The position numbers and the translations under genes were made by a program. Below the pieces are notes generated by a model. The model was not told the DNA's origin. It made no database searches and worked only from the letters and a program-made list of their open reading frames with translations. A stretch of 36,367 bases of DNA from an uncultured Erysipelotrichaceae bacterium. GTDB lineage: Bacteria; Bacillota_I; Bacilli_A; Erysipelotrichales; Erysipelotrichaceae. Of this stretch, positions 9,175 to 16,849 are shown piece after piece (positions within the stretch are counted from its first letter, which is position 1; each line of letters opens with the position of its first letter). The stretch spans positions 1 through 36,367 of the forward strand of contig CALVFL010000043.1 in assembly GCA_944326825.1 (NCBI GenBank), given 5' to 3'.

Positions 9175-10610
9175 TTAAAGTATTATTTGTAAGTTTTGAA
9201 TCATTGCCGTTTGTAAAGACCGGCGGTCTGGCTGATGTGGTATATGCTTTGCCAAGAGCCATCGACAAAAGCAAGTATGAAGTCAAGGTCGTCTTGCCGC
9301 TTTTAAAGACGATCAAAGACAAGTATTATAACGAGTTAGAATATCAGGATCACATCTATGTGAATTCCGGATATATCAACGAAGAAGCCAATATCTACAG
9401 TTATTATCTTGATGATATCGAATATGTCTTTATTGAAAACGATACTTATTTCTATCGTGACAGTGTTTACGGCTATCAGGATGATGCGTCAAGATTTGCC
9501 TTTTATAACGTGGCTGTTATTGAAATGATGATCAAGACCGGTTATTATCCGGACGTCTGTCATGAACACGATTATCATACAGCGGTTTTACCGGCTCTTT
9601 GCAAGCTGCGTTTTAATGCCATTGAAAATGTCAGAAGGATCAAACATATCTTTACGATCCATAATTTAGCATATCAGGGCATCTACAACAAGAAAGTCTT
9701 ATTTGATCTTTTAGGTTTTGACTACCGTTATTTTGAAGACGGCTCATTAAGATTCAATGATGATGCCAACTTCATGAAAATCGGTATCGTCTTTGCCGAC
9801 ATCGTTACGACTGTTTCGAGAACTTATGCTAAAGAGATCCAGACTCCGGAATTCGGCGAGAATCTCGATGTCGTCTTGAAGTACAGACAAAATGATCTCT
9901 ATGGCATCGTCAACGGTATCGATACCAAGACTTTCGATCCATCTACCGATGAGATTTATAAGAATTATAATTTACGCAATTATAAGAAGGGCAAGCTTGA
10001 AAACAAGCGCTCTTTACAGTATGAATTAGGTCTGGAAGATCGTCCTGATACGCTTTTGGTGGGTATGATCTCCCGTCTGACCTGGCAGAAGGGTGTTGAT
10101 CTTTTAGTCAATTCCATCGACCATTGGTTGCAAAGCGATGTTCAGGTAGCAATCTTGGGTACTGGTGAATCTAAATATGAATACGCTTTAAGGATCATGG
10201 AAGAAAGATATAAGGGACGGGTCGTCTATTATTGCGGTTATAACGAAGCTTTGGCTCACCGGATGTATGCCGGGCTTGATCTCTTGCTGATGCCATCACT
10301 CTTTGAGCCATGCGGCATCTCGCAGCTGATCGCTATGCGTTACGGCACTTTGCCTTTAGTCAGAGAAACCGGCGGTCTTAAAGATACAGTCGAACCGCTT
10401 AATGAATACACCAAAGAAGGACGTGGTTTCAGTTTTGGTCCGTTTGATCACTTTGCCTTTAACCATGTCTTTGAATATGCTTATGATCAGTATTACAATC
10501 ATCGTGACAACTGGAATACTTTAGTCAGAAATGCCATGAAGTATGATGTAAGTTTTGATAAATCAGCTAAAGAATACGAAAGTTTATATTATAAAGTGTT
10601 GGAAAGCTAA
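9171..10610 (+). CDS. glgA: glycogen synthase (ADP-glucose-dependent)
   Basis: GT5 enzyme of 479 residues that extends alpha-1,4 glucan chains from ADP-glucose. Diagnostic KTGGLADV lies at residues 16-23. HEHDYHTAVLP and the FTIHNLAYQG segment form the N-terminal Rossmann domain. The C-terminal domain contains SRLTWQKGVDLL, MPSLFEPCGISQLIAMRYG and RETGGLKDTV, the nucleotide-sugar site. The length is normal. ATGA overlap with glgD and a one-base overlap with glgB indicate a single operon with translational coupling. Confidence 0.97.
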   Translation: MIKVLFVSFESLPFVKTGGLADVVYALPRAIDKSKYEVKVVLPLLKTIKDKYYNELEYQDHIYVNSGYINEEANIYSYYLDDIEYVFIENDTYFYRDSVYGYQDDASRFAFYNVAVIEMMIKTGYYPDVCHEHDYHTAVLPALCKLRFNAIENVRRIKHIFTIHNLAYQGIYNKKVLFDLLGFDYRYFEDGSLRFNDDANFMKIGIVFADIVTTVSRTYAKEIQTPEFGENLDVVLKYRQNDLYGIVNGIDTKTFDPSTDEIYKNYNLRNYKKGKLENKRSLQYELGLEDRPDTLLVGMISRLTWQKGVDLLVNSIDHWLQSDVQVAILGTGESKYEYALRIMEERYKGRVVYYCGYNEALAHRMYAGLDLLLMPSLFEPCGISQLIAMRYGTLPLVRETGGLKDTVEPLNEYTKEGRGFSFGPFDHFAFNHVFEYAYDQYYNHRDNWNTLVRNAMKYDVSFDKSAKEYESLYYKVLES

Positions 10611-12445
10611 TGTTTGAGATCGATAGATTTTTTGACGGCATGGAATTAAATGCCTATGAGTATTTTGGTTCACATCGAAGCGACAGGGGCGTTGTCTTTC
10701 GTTTGTGGGCGCCTCATGCCTATAAAGTAGAAGTGATAGGTTCTTTCAATGACTGGAAAGAGCCTTTAGTGATGGCCAAGACTGATTATCGGGGCGTCTG
10801 GTCTTTGGAAGTAGAGGGAATGGATCTTATCTATTCTTACCGTTATCGCATCTATAAAGATGAAGATACTTACCAAGAGCGGATCGATCCTTATGCCAAC
10901 TATGCCGAAAAAAGACCGAGTACAGCTTCCTGCATGTATGATCTGGATTATTATCGTTTTAATGATGATGATTATATGCAAAAGCGCACTTTCTCTTATG
11001 ATGCGCCAATGAGCATCTATGAAGTTCATATCAACGGTTTTGATAACGATCAGAAAGAACTTAATACTTACCGCCATCTCAAAGAAACCCTGATCCCTTA
11101 TGTATTAAAGAACGGTTTTACCCATATCGAACTGATGCCGGTCTTTGAACATCCTTTCGATGGTTCCTGGGGTTACCAGTCGACCGGTTTCTTTGCGGCC
11201 ACTTCCCGCTATGGCACTCCTTATGATCTTATGGATTTTATCAACGAGTGTCATTTAAACGGCATCGGTGTTATCTTGGATGTGGTATATGCCCACTTCG
11301 TGAAAGATGATTACGGACTTGTCAATTTCGATTTTGAGCCTTTGTATGAATATGGCGAAGAACATTTGATGAAAAGCGAGTGGGGATCTTATTACTTCAA
11401 TCTCAACTCCAAGCCGGTCATTTCCTTTTTGATGTCAAGCGCCAACTTCTATCTTGAGAAATACCATTTTGACGGTTTGCGCTTTGATGCTGTATCGCAT
11501 TTCATCTATCATAAAGGCAACAGGGATCTTGGCGATAATATCGAAGGTCTGTCATTTGTCAAAAGGATGAATTATCATTTAAAGAAACTGCATCAAAGCG
11601 TCATGCTGATAGCAGAGGATTCGACCGATTATCCGAATGTGACCAAAGAAACGAACTGGGGCGGCTTAGGTTTTGATTACAAGTGGGATCTGGGCTGGAT
11701 GAACGATACCTTGAAGTATTACAAGATGGATCATGAATACCGCAAGTATCATCATAATCTCATCAACTTCTCAATGGCTTATTTCTATAACGAAAAGTTC
11801 ATTCTGCCGTTTTCCCATGATGAAGTGGTCCATTCCAAAGGCACGATCGTCGATAAGATGTTTGGTACTTACGAAGAAAAGTTCCGTCTTTGCCGCAATC
11901 TTTTCGTCTATATGTTTACGCATCCTGGCAAAAAACTCAATTTCATGGGCAATGAATTTGCCATGTTCAGAGAATTTGACGAAAAGAAAGAACTGGACTG
12001 GTTCATGCTTAAATATCCGCTGCATGATTCTTTCTTGCGTTTTTTCAGAGATCTCAATCTCATCTATCAAAATCATCCGGCCTTTTATAAAGGGGATTAT
12101 GACTATCATACCTTCCATTGGATCGATGCCGACAACAATGCTCAAAGCATCTATTCCTACTACCGCAAAGATGAAAAGGAATGCTTTGTCGTTATCTTGA
12201 ATATGATGCCGATCGCTTATGAAGAGTTTGAGATAGGCGTACCGTTTGGCGGCACTTATGTTGAGATCATGAACTCGGAAAAAGATATCTACAGCGGCTG
12301 CAATATGTGCAACTTTACTCCGCTTAAAGCTAAAAGAAAAAAGAAACACGGTTTTAAAAATAGTCTGAATATTCGTTTGGCACCGTTTGCCGGCATCATT
12401 TTTAAGACCAATTTACGCAAAAATTCTAAAGAAGGTTTTATCTGA
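10610..12445 (+). CDS. glgB: 1,4-alpha-glucan branching enzyme
   Basis: GH13 branching enzyme of 611 residues, slightly short because it has only one N-terminal CBM48 module (VFRLWAPHAYKVEVIGSFND near residues 30-50). The barrel has ELMPVFEHPFDGSWGYQ, the nucleophile Asp293 in GLRFDAVSH, the acid/base Glu336 in IAEDS, and FSHDEVVHSKG with the third catalytic Asp. It creates alpha-1,6 branches in the polymer made by GlgA. It is the last gene of the glgCDAB operon; the rpmG promoter begins within three bases of its stop. The very basic stretch KAKRKKKHG near residue 575 lies in the C-terminal domain and looks like lineage-specific surface charge. Confidence 0.96.
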   Translation: MFEIDRFFDGMELNAYEYFGSHRSDRGVVFRLWAPHAYKVEVIGSFNDWKEPLVMAKTDYRGVWSLEVEGMDLIYSYRYRIYKDEDTYQERIDPYANYAEKRPSTASCMYDLDYYRFNDDDYMQKRTFSYDAPMSIYEVHINGFDNDQKELNTYRHLKETLIPYVLKNGFTHIELMPVFEHPFDGSWGYQSTGFFAATSRYGTPYDLMDFINECHLNGIGVILDVVYAHFVKDDYGLVNFDFEPLYEYGEEHLMKSEWGSYYFNLNSKPVISFLMSSANFYLEKYHFDGLRFDAVSHFIYHKGNRDLGDNIEGLSFVKRMNYHLKKLHQSVMLIAEDSTDYPNVTKETNWGGLGFDYKWDLGWMNDTLKYYKMDHEYRKYHHNLINFSMAYFYNEKFILPFSHDEVVHSKGTIVDKMFGTYEEKFRLCRNLFVYMFTHPGKKLNFMGNEFAMFREFDEKKELDWFMLKYPLHDSFLRFFRDLNLIYQNHPAFYKGDYDYHTFHWIDADNNAQSIYSYYRKDEKECFVVILNMMPIAYEEFEIGVPFGGTYVEIMNSEKDIYSGCNMCNFTPLKAKRKKKHGFKNSLNIRLAPFAGIIFKTNLRKNSKEGFI

Positions 12446-12447
12446 GG

Positions 12448-12477
12448 TTGAAATAAATAAAGATCTTGTGATAGAAT
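12448..12477 (+). promoter_or_regulatory. promoter of rpmG
   Basis: TTGAAA (12448-12453), an 18-base spacer, and TAGAAT (12472-12477) preceded by TGA, which makes it an extended -10. It is the best-formed promoter in the window and shares its TGATAGAAT core with the rplU promoter. Confidence 0.8.
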
Positions 12478-12509
12478 ATGTAGGCAAATAGAAAACGGAG
12501 GAAGTATAA

Positions 12510-12659
12510 ATGAGAGATGATATTATCTTTAAATGCTCCGAGTGTGGTGAAGAAAACTACATTGGAACCAGAAATAAGAAAAAACATCCGGAAAAGATGG
12601 AAATCAAAAAATATTGCCCTAGATGCAATAAGAAAACTGTCCATAAGGAGAAAAAATAA
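12510..12659 (+). CDS. rpmG: 50S ribosomal protein L33
   Basis: Small gene of 49 codons. The product reads MRDDIIFKCSECGEENYIGT and onward, with two CxxC pairs (CSEC near residues 9-12 and CPRC near 38-41), so it is the zinc-binding form of L33. ENYIGTRNKK and the basic C-terminus KKTVHKEKK are family-typical. GGAGGAAG lies just before the ATG. It has its own promoter and is followed by a terminator-like hairpin. Zinc-type L33 can be paired with a Cys-less paralogue elsewhere in a genome; none is in this window. Confidence 0.95.
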   Translation: MRDDIIFKCSECGEENYIGTRNKKKHPEKMEIKKYCPRCNKKTVHKEKK

Positions 12660-12685
12660 GCCTGTTACAAGGCTTATTTCATTTT
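12654..12685 (+). terminator. terminator-like hairpin after rpmG
   Basis: AAATAAGCC (12654-12662) pairs with GGCTTATTT (12671-12679), followed by CATTTT. The hairpin overlaps the rpmG stop and ends at the ATG of the next gene, so it either terminates most rpmG transcripts or limits read-through into the hydrolase gene. Confidence 0.7.
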
Positions 12686-13303
12686 ATGAAGATCCAGACA
12701 TTAGTTACGGGAGCTTTTATGACCAATACCTATCTTCTTAGTGAAGATGGTCAATATCTGATCATTGATCCAAACGGCAAAAGCGACAAGATCATCGCTC
12801 ATATCGATGGTGAAGTAGCGGGCATCATCCTGACCCATGGCCATTTTGATCATATCAAAGCTGTTGATGATCTGTGTGCTTATTATCAGACGAAAGTTTA
12901 TCTGCATGAGGGGGACTTTCCTTTAGTAAGTAAAGAAAACGCTTCTAAGATCAACGCTTTAGCAGTTGGTAAACAGCTTTTCAGCGCCTATATCGCTTCA
13001 CCTGTTGAAAAACTGCATGAAGGAGATGTAACTATCGGACCATTCAGTTTTAAAGCTGTTTTGACTAAAGGACATACGGAAGGATCGATGATCTTTGTCT
13101 TTGATGATGTCATCTTCAGCGGCGATACTTTATTTAAACTCAGTGTGGGCAGGACTGATCTCTTTGGCGGAAGCGAGAAGGAATTGAGAAAGTCGCTTAA
13201 GATCTTTCAAAGCTTTAATAAAGACTATGTCATCTATCCCGGTCATGGCGAAGCGACCACTCTATATTATGAACTTGATCACAATCCTTATCTGGCCTCT
13301 TAA
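12686..13303 (+). CDS. MBL-fold metallo-hydrolase (glyoxalase II-like, YqgX type)
   Basis: Protein of 205 residues with the metallo-beta-lactamase metal motif THGHFDH near residues 50-56, GHTEGSM near 130, SGDTLF near 150 (bridging Asp) and the terminal PGHGEAT. This is the compact form seen in Firmicutes as YqgX, related to hydroxyacylglutathione hydrolase and often found beside comG. There is no clear Shine-Dalgarno: the ATG follows the rpmG hairpin directly, and the only AAGG lies within that stem. Substrate is not known; it could be a glyoxalase II for bacillithiol or another thiol ester, or a different hydrolase. Confidence 0.88.
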   Translation: MKIQTLVTGAFMTNTYLLSEDGQYLIIDPNGKSDKIIAHIDGEVAGIILTHGHFDHIKAVDDLCAYYQTKVYLHEGDFPLVSKENASKINALAVGKQLFSAYIASPVEKLHEGDVTIGPFSFKAVLTKGHTEGSMIFVFDDVIFSGDTLFKLSVGRTDLFGGSEKELRKSLKIFQSFNKDYVIYPGHGEATTLYYELDHNPYLAS

Positions 13304-13316
13304 AGAGGTCTTTTTA
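13294..13316 (+). terminator. short intrinsic terminator after the MBL hydrolase gene
   Basis: GGCCTCT (13294-13300), loop TAA (the stop codon), AGAGGTC (13304-13310), then TTTTTATTT. The seven-pair stem includes one G-U. Confidence 0.65.
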
Positions 13317-13341
13317 TTTGGGAAAACCATTCTTTGCTGTC

Positions 13342-13347
13342 TATAAA
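13342..13347 (+). promoter_or_regulatory. possible -10 of the comG operon
   Basis: TATAAA lies 19 bases before the GTG start of comGA, with AAGGAGG in between. No convincing -35 or ComK-box (AAAA-N5-TTTT pairs) is apparent in the 63-base gap, so competence control, if any, is not readable here. Confidence 0.4.
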
Positions 13348-13366
13348 TTGATAAGGAGGAAATAAA

Positions 13367-14344
13367 GTGGAAAACAGATTGAATGCACTATTGCGCCTGG
13401 CACTCAAGCATAATGCATCGGATATTCATATCACGAACAAGCAAAACGAGATAGCGATCGAGATGCGGATCGATGATGACATCTATAAAGTCAAAAGCGA
13501 GCCTAAAGATATCCGCTTACTGAAGTATCTGCAGTATTTAGCCAATCTTGATATCGGCAACCTCATTCGTCCTCAGACCGGCCAGTTTGAATGGGTGGTG
13601 GATGATAAGATCATCTCGCTTCGTTTCGCTTTGATCCACGATGTCCGCATGGATAACGGGGTACTCAGAATCCTTAATGAAGACATCAAAGAAAAAAGTG
13701 AAAGTCTGATCTTAGATCATCCCCAATATGATTCTTTCAAGAAGGCTCTTTTGAAAAGGACGGGTCTATTGATCTTTTCAGGACCGACCGGCTCGGGCAA
13801 GACGACAACGATCTATACGCTTTTAAACGGCATCAAAAACCGCAAGATCTTTACGATCGAAGATCCGATCGAGATCCGTTTTGATTCCTACATCCAGATC
13901 ATGATCAACGAAAATATCGGTCTTACCTACGATGAAGCGATCAAACAGGTCTTGCGTCATGATCCTGACATCATCATGATCGGCGAGATCCGTGATGAGA
14001 TAACGGCTAAGATGGCGATCAGAGCAGCCAATACCGGTCATCTTGTCATCACGAGCCTCCATGCCGGATCTTCCAAACTGGCTATTGAAAGATTATTGGA
14101 GCTGGGGGTCGAAAAGGGACAGTTACGCAATGTGCTTATCGGGATCGCCAATCAAAGACTCTATAAGCTCAATAACTCGCATAAGAAGATCGCCGTTTAT
14201 GAAAGCATGAATGATGAAGATATTGCCTATTACTTTATGTACGGGAAATTGCCTGACAATTTTAAAGATTTGAAGAAAAGGATCAAAGATGCGATTGCCA
14301 AAGGCTATATCGATTCCAAAGAAGCCGTCAAAGACATTATTTGA
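13367..14344 (+). CDS. comGA: competence pseudopilus assembly ATPase ComGA
   Basis: Secretion ATPase of the GspE/PilB/VirB11 family, 325 residues, which powers assembly of the competence pseudopilus at the inner face of the membrane. The Walker A motif GPTGSGKTT starts at residue 139. It is followed by the Asp box IEDPIE, the Walker B segment PDIIMIGEIRD and the His box TGHLVITSLHAG. It lacks the long N-terminal domain of PilB, as is usual for ComGA, and has no four-Cys zinc motif. The start is GTG, set by AAGGAGG eight bases upstream. It is the first gene of the comGA-comGG cluster and overlaps comGB by 56 bases. Confidence 0.95.
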   Translation: MENRLNALLRLALKHNASDIHITNKQNEIAIEMRIDDDIYKVKSEPKDIRLLKYLQYLANLDIGNLIRPQTGQFEWVVDDKIISLRFALIHDVRMDNGVLRILNEDIKEKSESLILDHPQYDSFKKALLKRTGLLIFSGPTGSGKTTTIYTLLNGIKNRKIFTIEDPIEIRFDSYIQIMINENIGLTYDEAIKQVLRHDPDIIMIGEIRDEITAKMAIRAANTGHLVITSLHAGSSKLAIERLLELGVEKGQLRNVLIGIANQRLYKLNNSHKKIAVYESMNDEDIAYYFMYGKLPDNFKDLKKRIKDAIAKGYIDSKEAVKDII

Positions 14345-15311
14345 ACTCTCGGCCTTAGAGAATATCGTCGATCTTTTAAAAGCCGGACTCTCGCTTAGTC
14401 AGAGTTTGAATCTTTTGGGAAGCTATGACGATAAATTTGTCGGCAATATCATCAAGCGGATGCAAAAGGGTGAAAATGCCAAAGAGGTATTCGGCGACTT
14501 TTTACCTCGAAACATCAGGAGTTATTATGAAGCTTTAATCTCTTATCTCAGCTTTGGCGATGCTTTAGAGCTGGCGATCAATACTTTTAAAAAAGAGCGG
14601 TCTTTAAAAGAGCAGCTCATCAAAGATCTGGCTTATCCTTTGGGTATGCTGGGATTCAGTCTTTTGGGGATCTATTTTTTCAATATCGCTGCCTTTGAAC
14701 CGCTCATCATGAGTGTCAGCCAGTTTCAAAGCGATCTGAGCGCTCTTTATATCTTTAAAAATGCTCTGGATATCTTTATCAATATCGTCTTTGGCTTTAT
14801 AGCGCTCTTACTTTTGATGGGGTTATATTACAAAAGACCTTCCCACAAAGTCAGAGCTTATATCCTTTTGGTGAAGCATCTAAAGGATTCGATCATCAAG
14901 GATTATCTCAGCAGCCGTTTTGTGATGTATCTAAGCGAGTGTCATAAAAGCGGTCTTAAGACTAAAGACAGCATCTCGATCTTAAAGAGTTTAAAAAGTG
15001 AGCCCCTGATCAGTTTTATCGCCTTTCATGTCGAAGAAGCTTTCTTGAAAGGCAAGAGTTATGATGAAGCCTTAAGCAATCCCTTTTTAGACAAGAAACT
15101 GGCTAAAGTCATCAATATCGCTTTGCTTTCGGGAAAGTTTGATGTCATGATCGAAAACTATCTCAAGGCTTTCAGGATTCGTTTTAAAAAGTGCTGTAAA
15201 AAGTATGCAAAGATCTTGCAGATCATCAGCTATGTGATCATCGGCATCATCATCGTGTTTGTTTATCAGATTCTGTTTATTCCCATGAGTGCCATCGGAG
15301 GACTGACATGA
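14289..15311 (+). CDS. comGB: competence pseudopilus membrane platform protein ComGB
   Basis: GspF/PilC-family polytopic membrane protein, 340 residues. Two GspF-like cytoplasmic domains (residues about 20-110 and 210-300; SLSQSLNLLG marks the first) are separated by hydrophobic helices near 120-145 (LGFSLLGIYFFNIAAF) and 160-180 (IFINIVFGFIALLLLMGLYY). A final membrane helix (ISYVIIGIIIVFVYQILFIP) ends the protein. It anchors ComGA and the pseudopilins. The start ATG lies 56 bases inside comGA with AAAAGG upstream; no later ATG gives the complete first domain, though TTG 14295 is possible. Confidence 0.9.
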   Translation: MRLPKAISIPKKPSKTLFELSALENIVDLLKAGLSLSQSLNLLGSYDDKFVGNIIKRMQKGENAKEVFGDFLPRNIRSYYEALISYLSFGDALELAINTFKKERSLKEQLIKDLAYPLGMLGFSLLGIYFFNIAAFEPLIMSVSQFQSDLSALYIFKNALDIFINIVFGFIALLLLMGLYYKRPSHKVRAYILLVKHLKDSIIKDYLSSRFVMYLSECHKSGLKTKDSISILKSLKSEPLISFIAFHVEEAFLKGKSYDEALSNPFLDKKLAKVINIALLSGKFDVMIENYLKAFRIRFKKCCKKYAKILQIISYVIIGIIIVFVYQILFIPMSAIGGLT

Positions 15312-15604
15312 AAAATAAAGGTTTTACATTACTGGAGATGATCGTTGTGATCATCATTATCTCGATCTTATTCTTATTGACGATTCCTAATGTTCAAAAA
15401 GTCATGAACTCGGTAGAGGGAGTCGGCTGCGATGCGTTGGCGAAGGTCGTGGATGCGGCGATCGTCGAGTTTAAACTGGATTATGGGGAATATCCTTCGA
15501 ATATCAACGATCTGGTAAACGGCGGCTATTTGACAAGCGAGCAGACAAAGTGTTCTAACGGCCAAAGCATAGTTATTTCAGATGGTCATGCGATCGCAAA
15601 CTAA
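15308..15604 (+). CDS. comGC: major competence pseudopilin ComGC
   Basis: Pseudopilin of 98 residues. The class III prepilin signal is short and basic, MKNKG|FTLLE, with cleavage expected after Gly5 by ComC/PilD-type peptidase and the conserved Glu at +5 of the mature protein. A hydrophobic helix (MIVVIIIISILFLLTIPN) follows. Two Cys (in VGCDA and TKCSN) could form the disulfide known from B. subtilis ComGC. ATGA overlap with comGB. This is the main subunit of the DNA-uptake pilus. The prepilin peptidase gene is not in this window. Confidence 0.94.
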   Translation: MKNKGFTLLEMIVVIIIISILFLLTIPNVQKVMNSVEGVGCDALAKVVDAAIVEFKLDYGEYPSNINDLVNGGYLTSEQTKCSNGQSIVISDGHAIAN

Positions 15605-15911
15605 GGGTTATATGATGGTCGAACTGCTGCTTGTGATAATGATTAGTGTTATTTTAAGTCTGAATCTAAGTGTCAGAGTGAAAGAGTATGACGGCAGCGA
15701 TCATTTATATATCAGCGAATATACCAGTGCTTTAGCTAAAGCGATGGCCAGTAAAGAAAGGGTCGATTTTAGACCCGAAGTCAATATTTCAGCACCCTAT
15801 CCCATCTATTTCAATCAAAACGGCAATGTCAACATGGCCCAAACGATCATGATGCATAAGGGAAGTCTTACGGTTTCGCTGGGAACAGGTTATCTTGATT
15901 ATGAAAACTAA
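15582..15911 (+). CDS. comGD: minor pseudopilin, ComGD position
   Basis: Protein of 109 residues beginning before a prepilin motif TKG|YMMVELLLVIMISVI, with Glu at +5 and a hydrophobic helix. Assignment as ComGD rests on operon order; the remaining sequence is poorly conserved. It overlaps comGC by 23 bases. The ATG at 15588 is an alternative start that would leave the same signal sequence. Expected role: minor pilin in the initiation complex or tip of the pseudopilus. Confidence 0.8.
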   Translation: MVMRSQTKGYMMVELLLVIMISVILSLNLSVRVKEYDGSDHLYISEYTSALAKAMASKERVDFRPEVNISAPYPIYFNQNGNVNMAQTIMMHKGSLTVSLGTGYLDYEN

Positions 15912-16107
15912 AGGCTATTTTCTTTTGGAAGCACTCATGATGTTAATGATCGTGGGAGTGATCGTGAAGATGTCGTTTAATGTCTTTATGATCTATGAAA
16001 GATATGAAACAAAGAAAGAGAAGATCAAAGAAAGGATCAAAGAGAATACTTATTCAGGAGAAAGAAGATGTCAATATCTCATAAAAGAGGAAGAGGATTC
16101 ATCTTAA
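15901..16107 (+). CDS. comGE: small pseudopilin-like protein, ComGE position
   Basis: Small protein of 68 residues with a prepilin-like N-terminus MKTKG|YFLLEALMMLMIVGVI, Glu at +5, and then a strongly charged tail rich in Lys and Glu. I use the ATG at 15901 rather than a TTG two codons earlier, since it leaves the usual short basic leader. It overlaps the preceding gene by 11 bases and the next by 40. It is shorter than typical ComGE (about 100-115 residues), and its charged C-terminus has no beta-domain, so it may be reduced. Confidence 0.7.
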   Translation: MKTKGYFLLEALMMLMIVGVIVKMSFNVFMIYERYETKKEKIKERIKENTYSGERRCQYLIKEEEDSS

Positions 16108-16463
16108 AAGATTATCTGCTGGGACTTTTGATCGTCGTGATCATGATCCCGCTTTTAAATGCTCCCTATCGTTTGATCGACAGTTTGAAGTTTAATGATG
16201 ATCTCTTGCTCGATATTATCTCGATCGAAAAATTAAAAAGAGAATTGCTTATGACAGAGATCATAGAAGTCAAAAAGGAAGTTTTGGATTATCTCAAAGA
16301 GGGCGAAGAAAGAAAACTGATCTTTAATGATCATCGTCTGTATTTATCGCCCGGCTATCAGCTGTTTTTAAAAGATGTGGATGATCTGAGCTTTTCTTAT
16401 GATGGTAAAGGAGTATATATGACTTATCTTAAAGACGGCAAATATGAAAAGATCGCTTTTTAA
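16068..16463 (+). CDS. comGF: pseudopilin-like protein, ComGF position
   Basis: Protein of 131 residues. The leader KRGRG|FILKDYLLGLLIVVIM has Asp rather than Glu at +5 of the predicted mature form. After the hydrophobic helix comes a soluble domain ending in the ComGF-like pattern YLSPGYQLFLKDVDDLSFS and GVYMTYLKDGKYEK, which resembles the minor-pilin beta domain. It overlaps both neighbours (40 and 20 bases). Identity is supported by order and size and the C-terminal pattern, not by strong motif evidence. Confidence 0.72.
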   Translation: MSISHKRGRGFILKDYLLGLLIVVIMIPLLNAPYRLIDSLKFNDDLLLDIISIEKLKRELLMTEIIEVKKEVLDYLKEGEERKLIFNDHRLYLSPGYQLFLKDVDDLSFSYDGKGVYMTYLKDGKYEKIAF

Positions 16464-16794
16464 GGAAAAAGGTTTCGCTTTGGTCTTTGTCTTGGGAACG
16501 TTCTTATTATTGAGCAGCGTTTCTTATGTGATCTTAGGTGTTATCTATAACGATTATCGCACCATGAACGATCTGTTTGTCATAAGTGATGACACCAATA
16601 TGATCAAAAGGACTCTTTATGAGTTTGAATGTCTTTATAAAGATGATCAGATCCAAGATTTTTATAATGGCGAAGCGTTTGTTGAGGTGTATTTTTTAAA
16701 TGATGAAGAGTATTTATTAAAGGTCGAAGATCTCGCTATCAGTGTCAAATGTGCTGAAGGCGAGATCAAAAGCTGGTCGATAAGGGCCGATTAG
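16444..16794 (+). CDS. comGG: pseudopilin-like protein, ComGG position
   Basis: Last gene of the cluster, 116 residues. A basic leader KRSLFKEKG precedes FALVFVLGTFLLLSSVSYVIL. The +5 Glu is absent (Phe instead), as in GspK/ComGG-type minor subunits. The soluble part has two Cys (FECLYK and VKCAEG). Assignment follows position in the seven-gene order. No intrinsic terminator is obvious before efp, only a 55-base gap, so partial read-through is possible. Confidence 0.65.
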   Translation: MKRSLFKEKGFALVFVLGTFLLLSSVSYVILGVIYNDYRTMNDLFVISDDTNMIKRTLYEFECLYKDDQIQDFYNGEAFVEVYFLNDEEYLLKVEDLAISVKCAEGEIKSWSIRAD

Positions 16795-16849
16795 ACAAAA
16801 AAGGGCGTTTGAAGTAAAATATGGTGGTCAAAGAAAGGAAGAATTCAAA

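Noticed and set aside
11771..12349. Long minus-strand frame inside glgB (192 codons)
   Set aside because: It is a shadow of a clearly coding plus-strand gene, with no ribosome-binding site and no family-like sequence.
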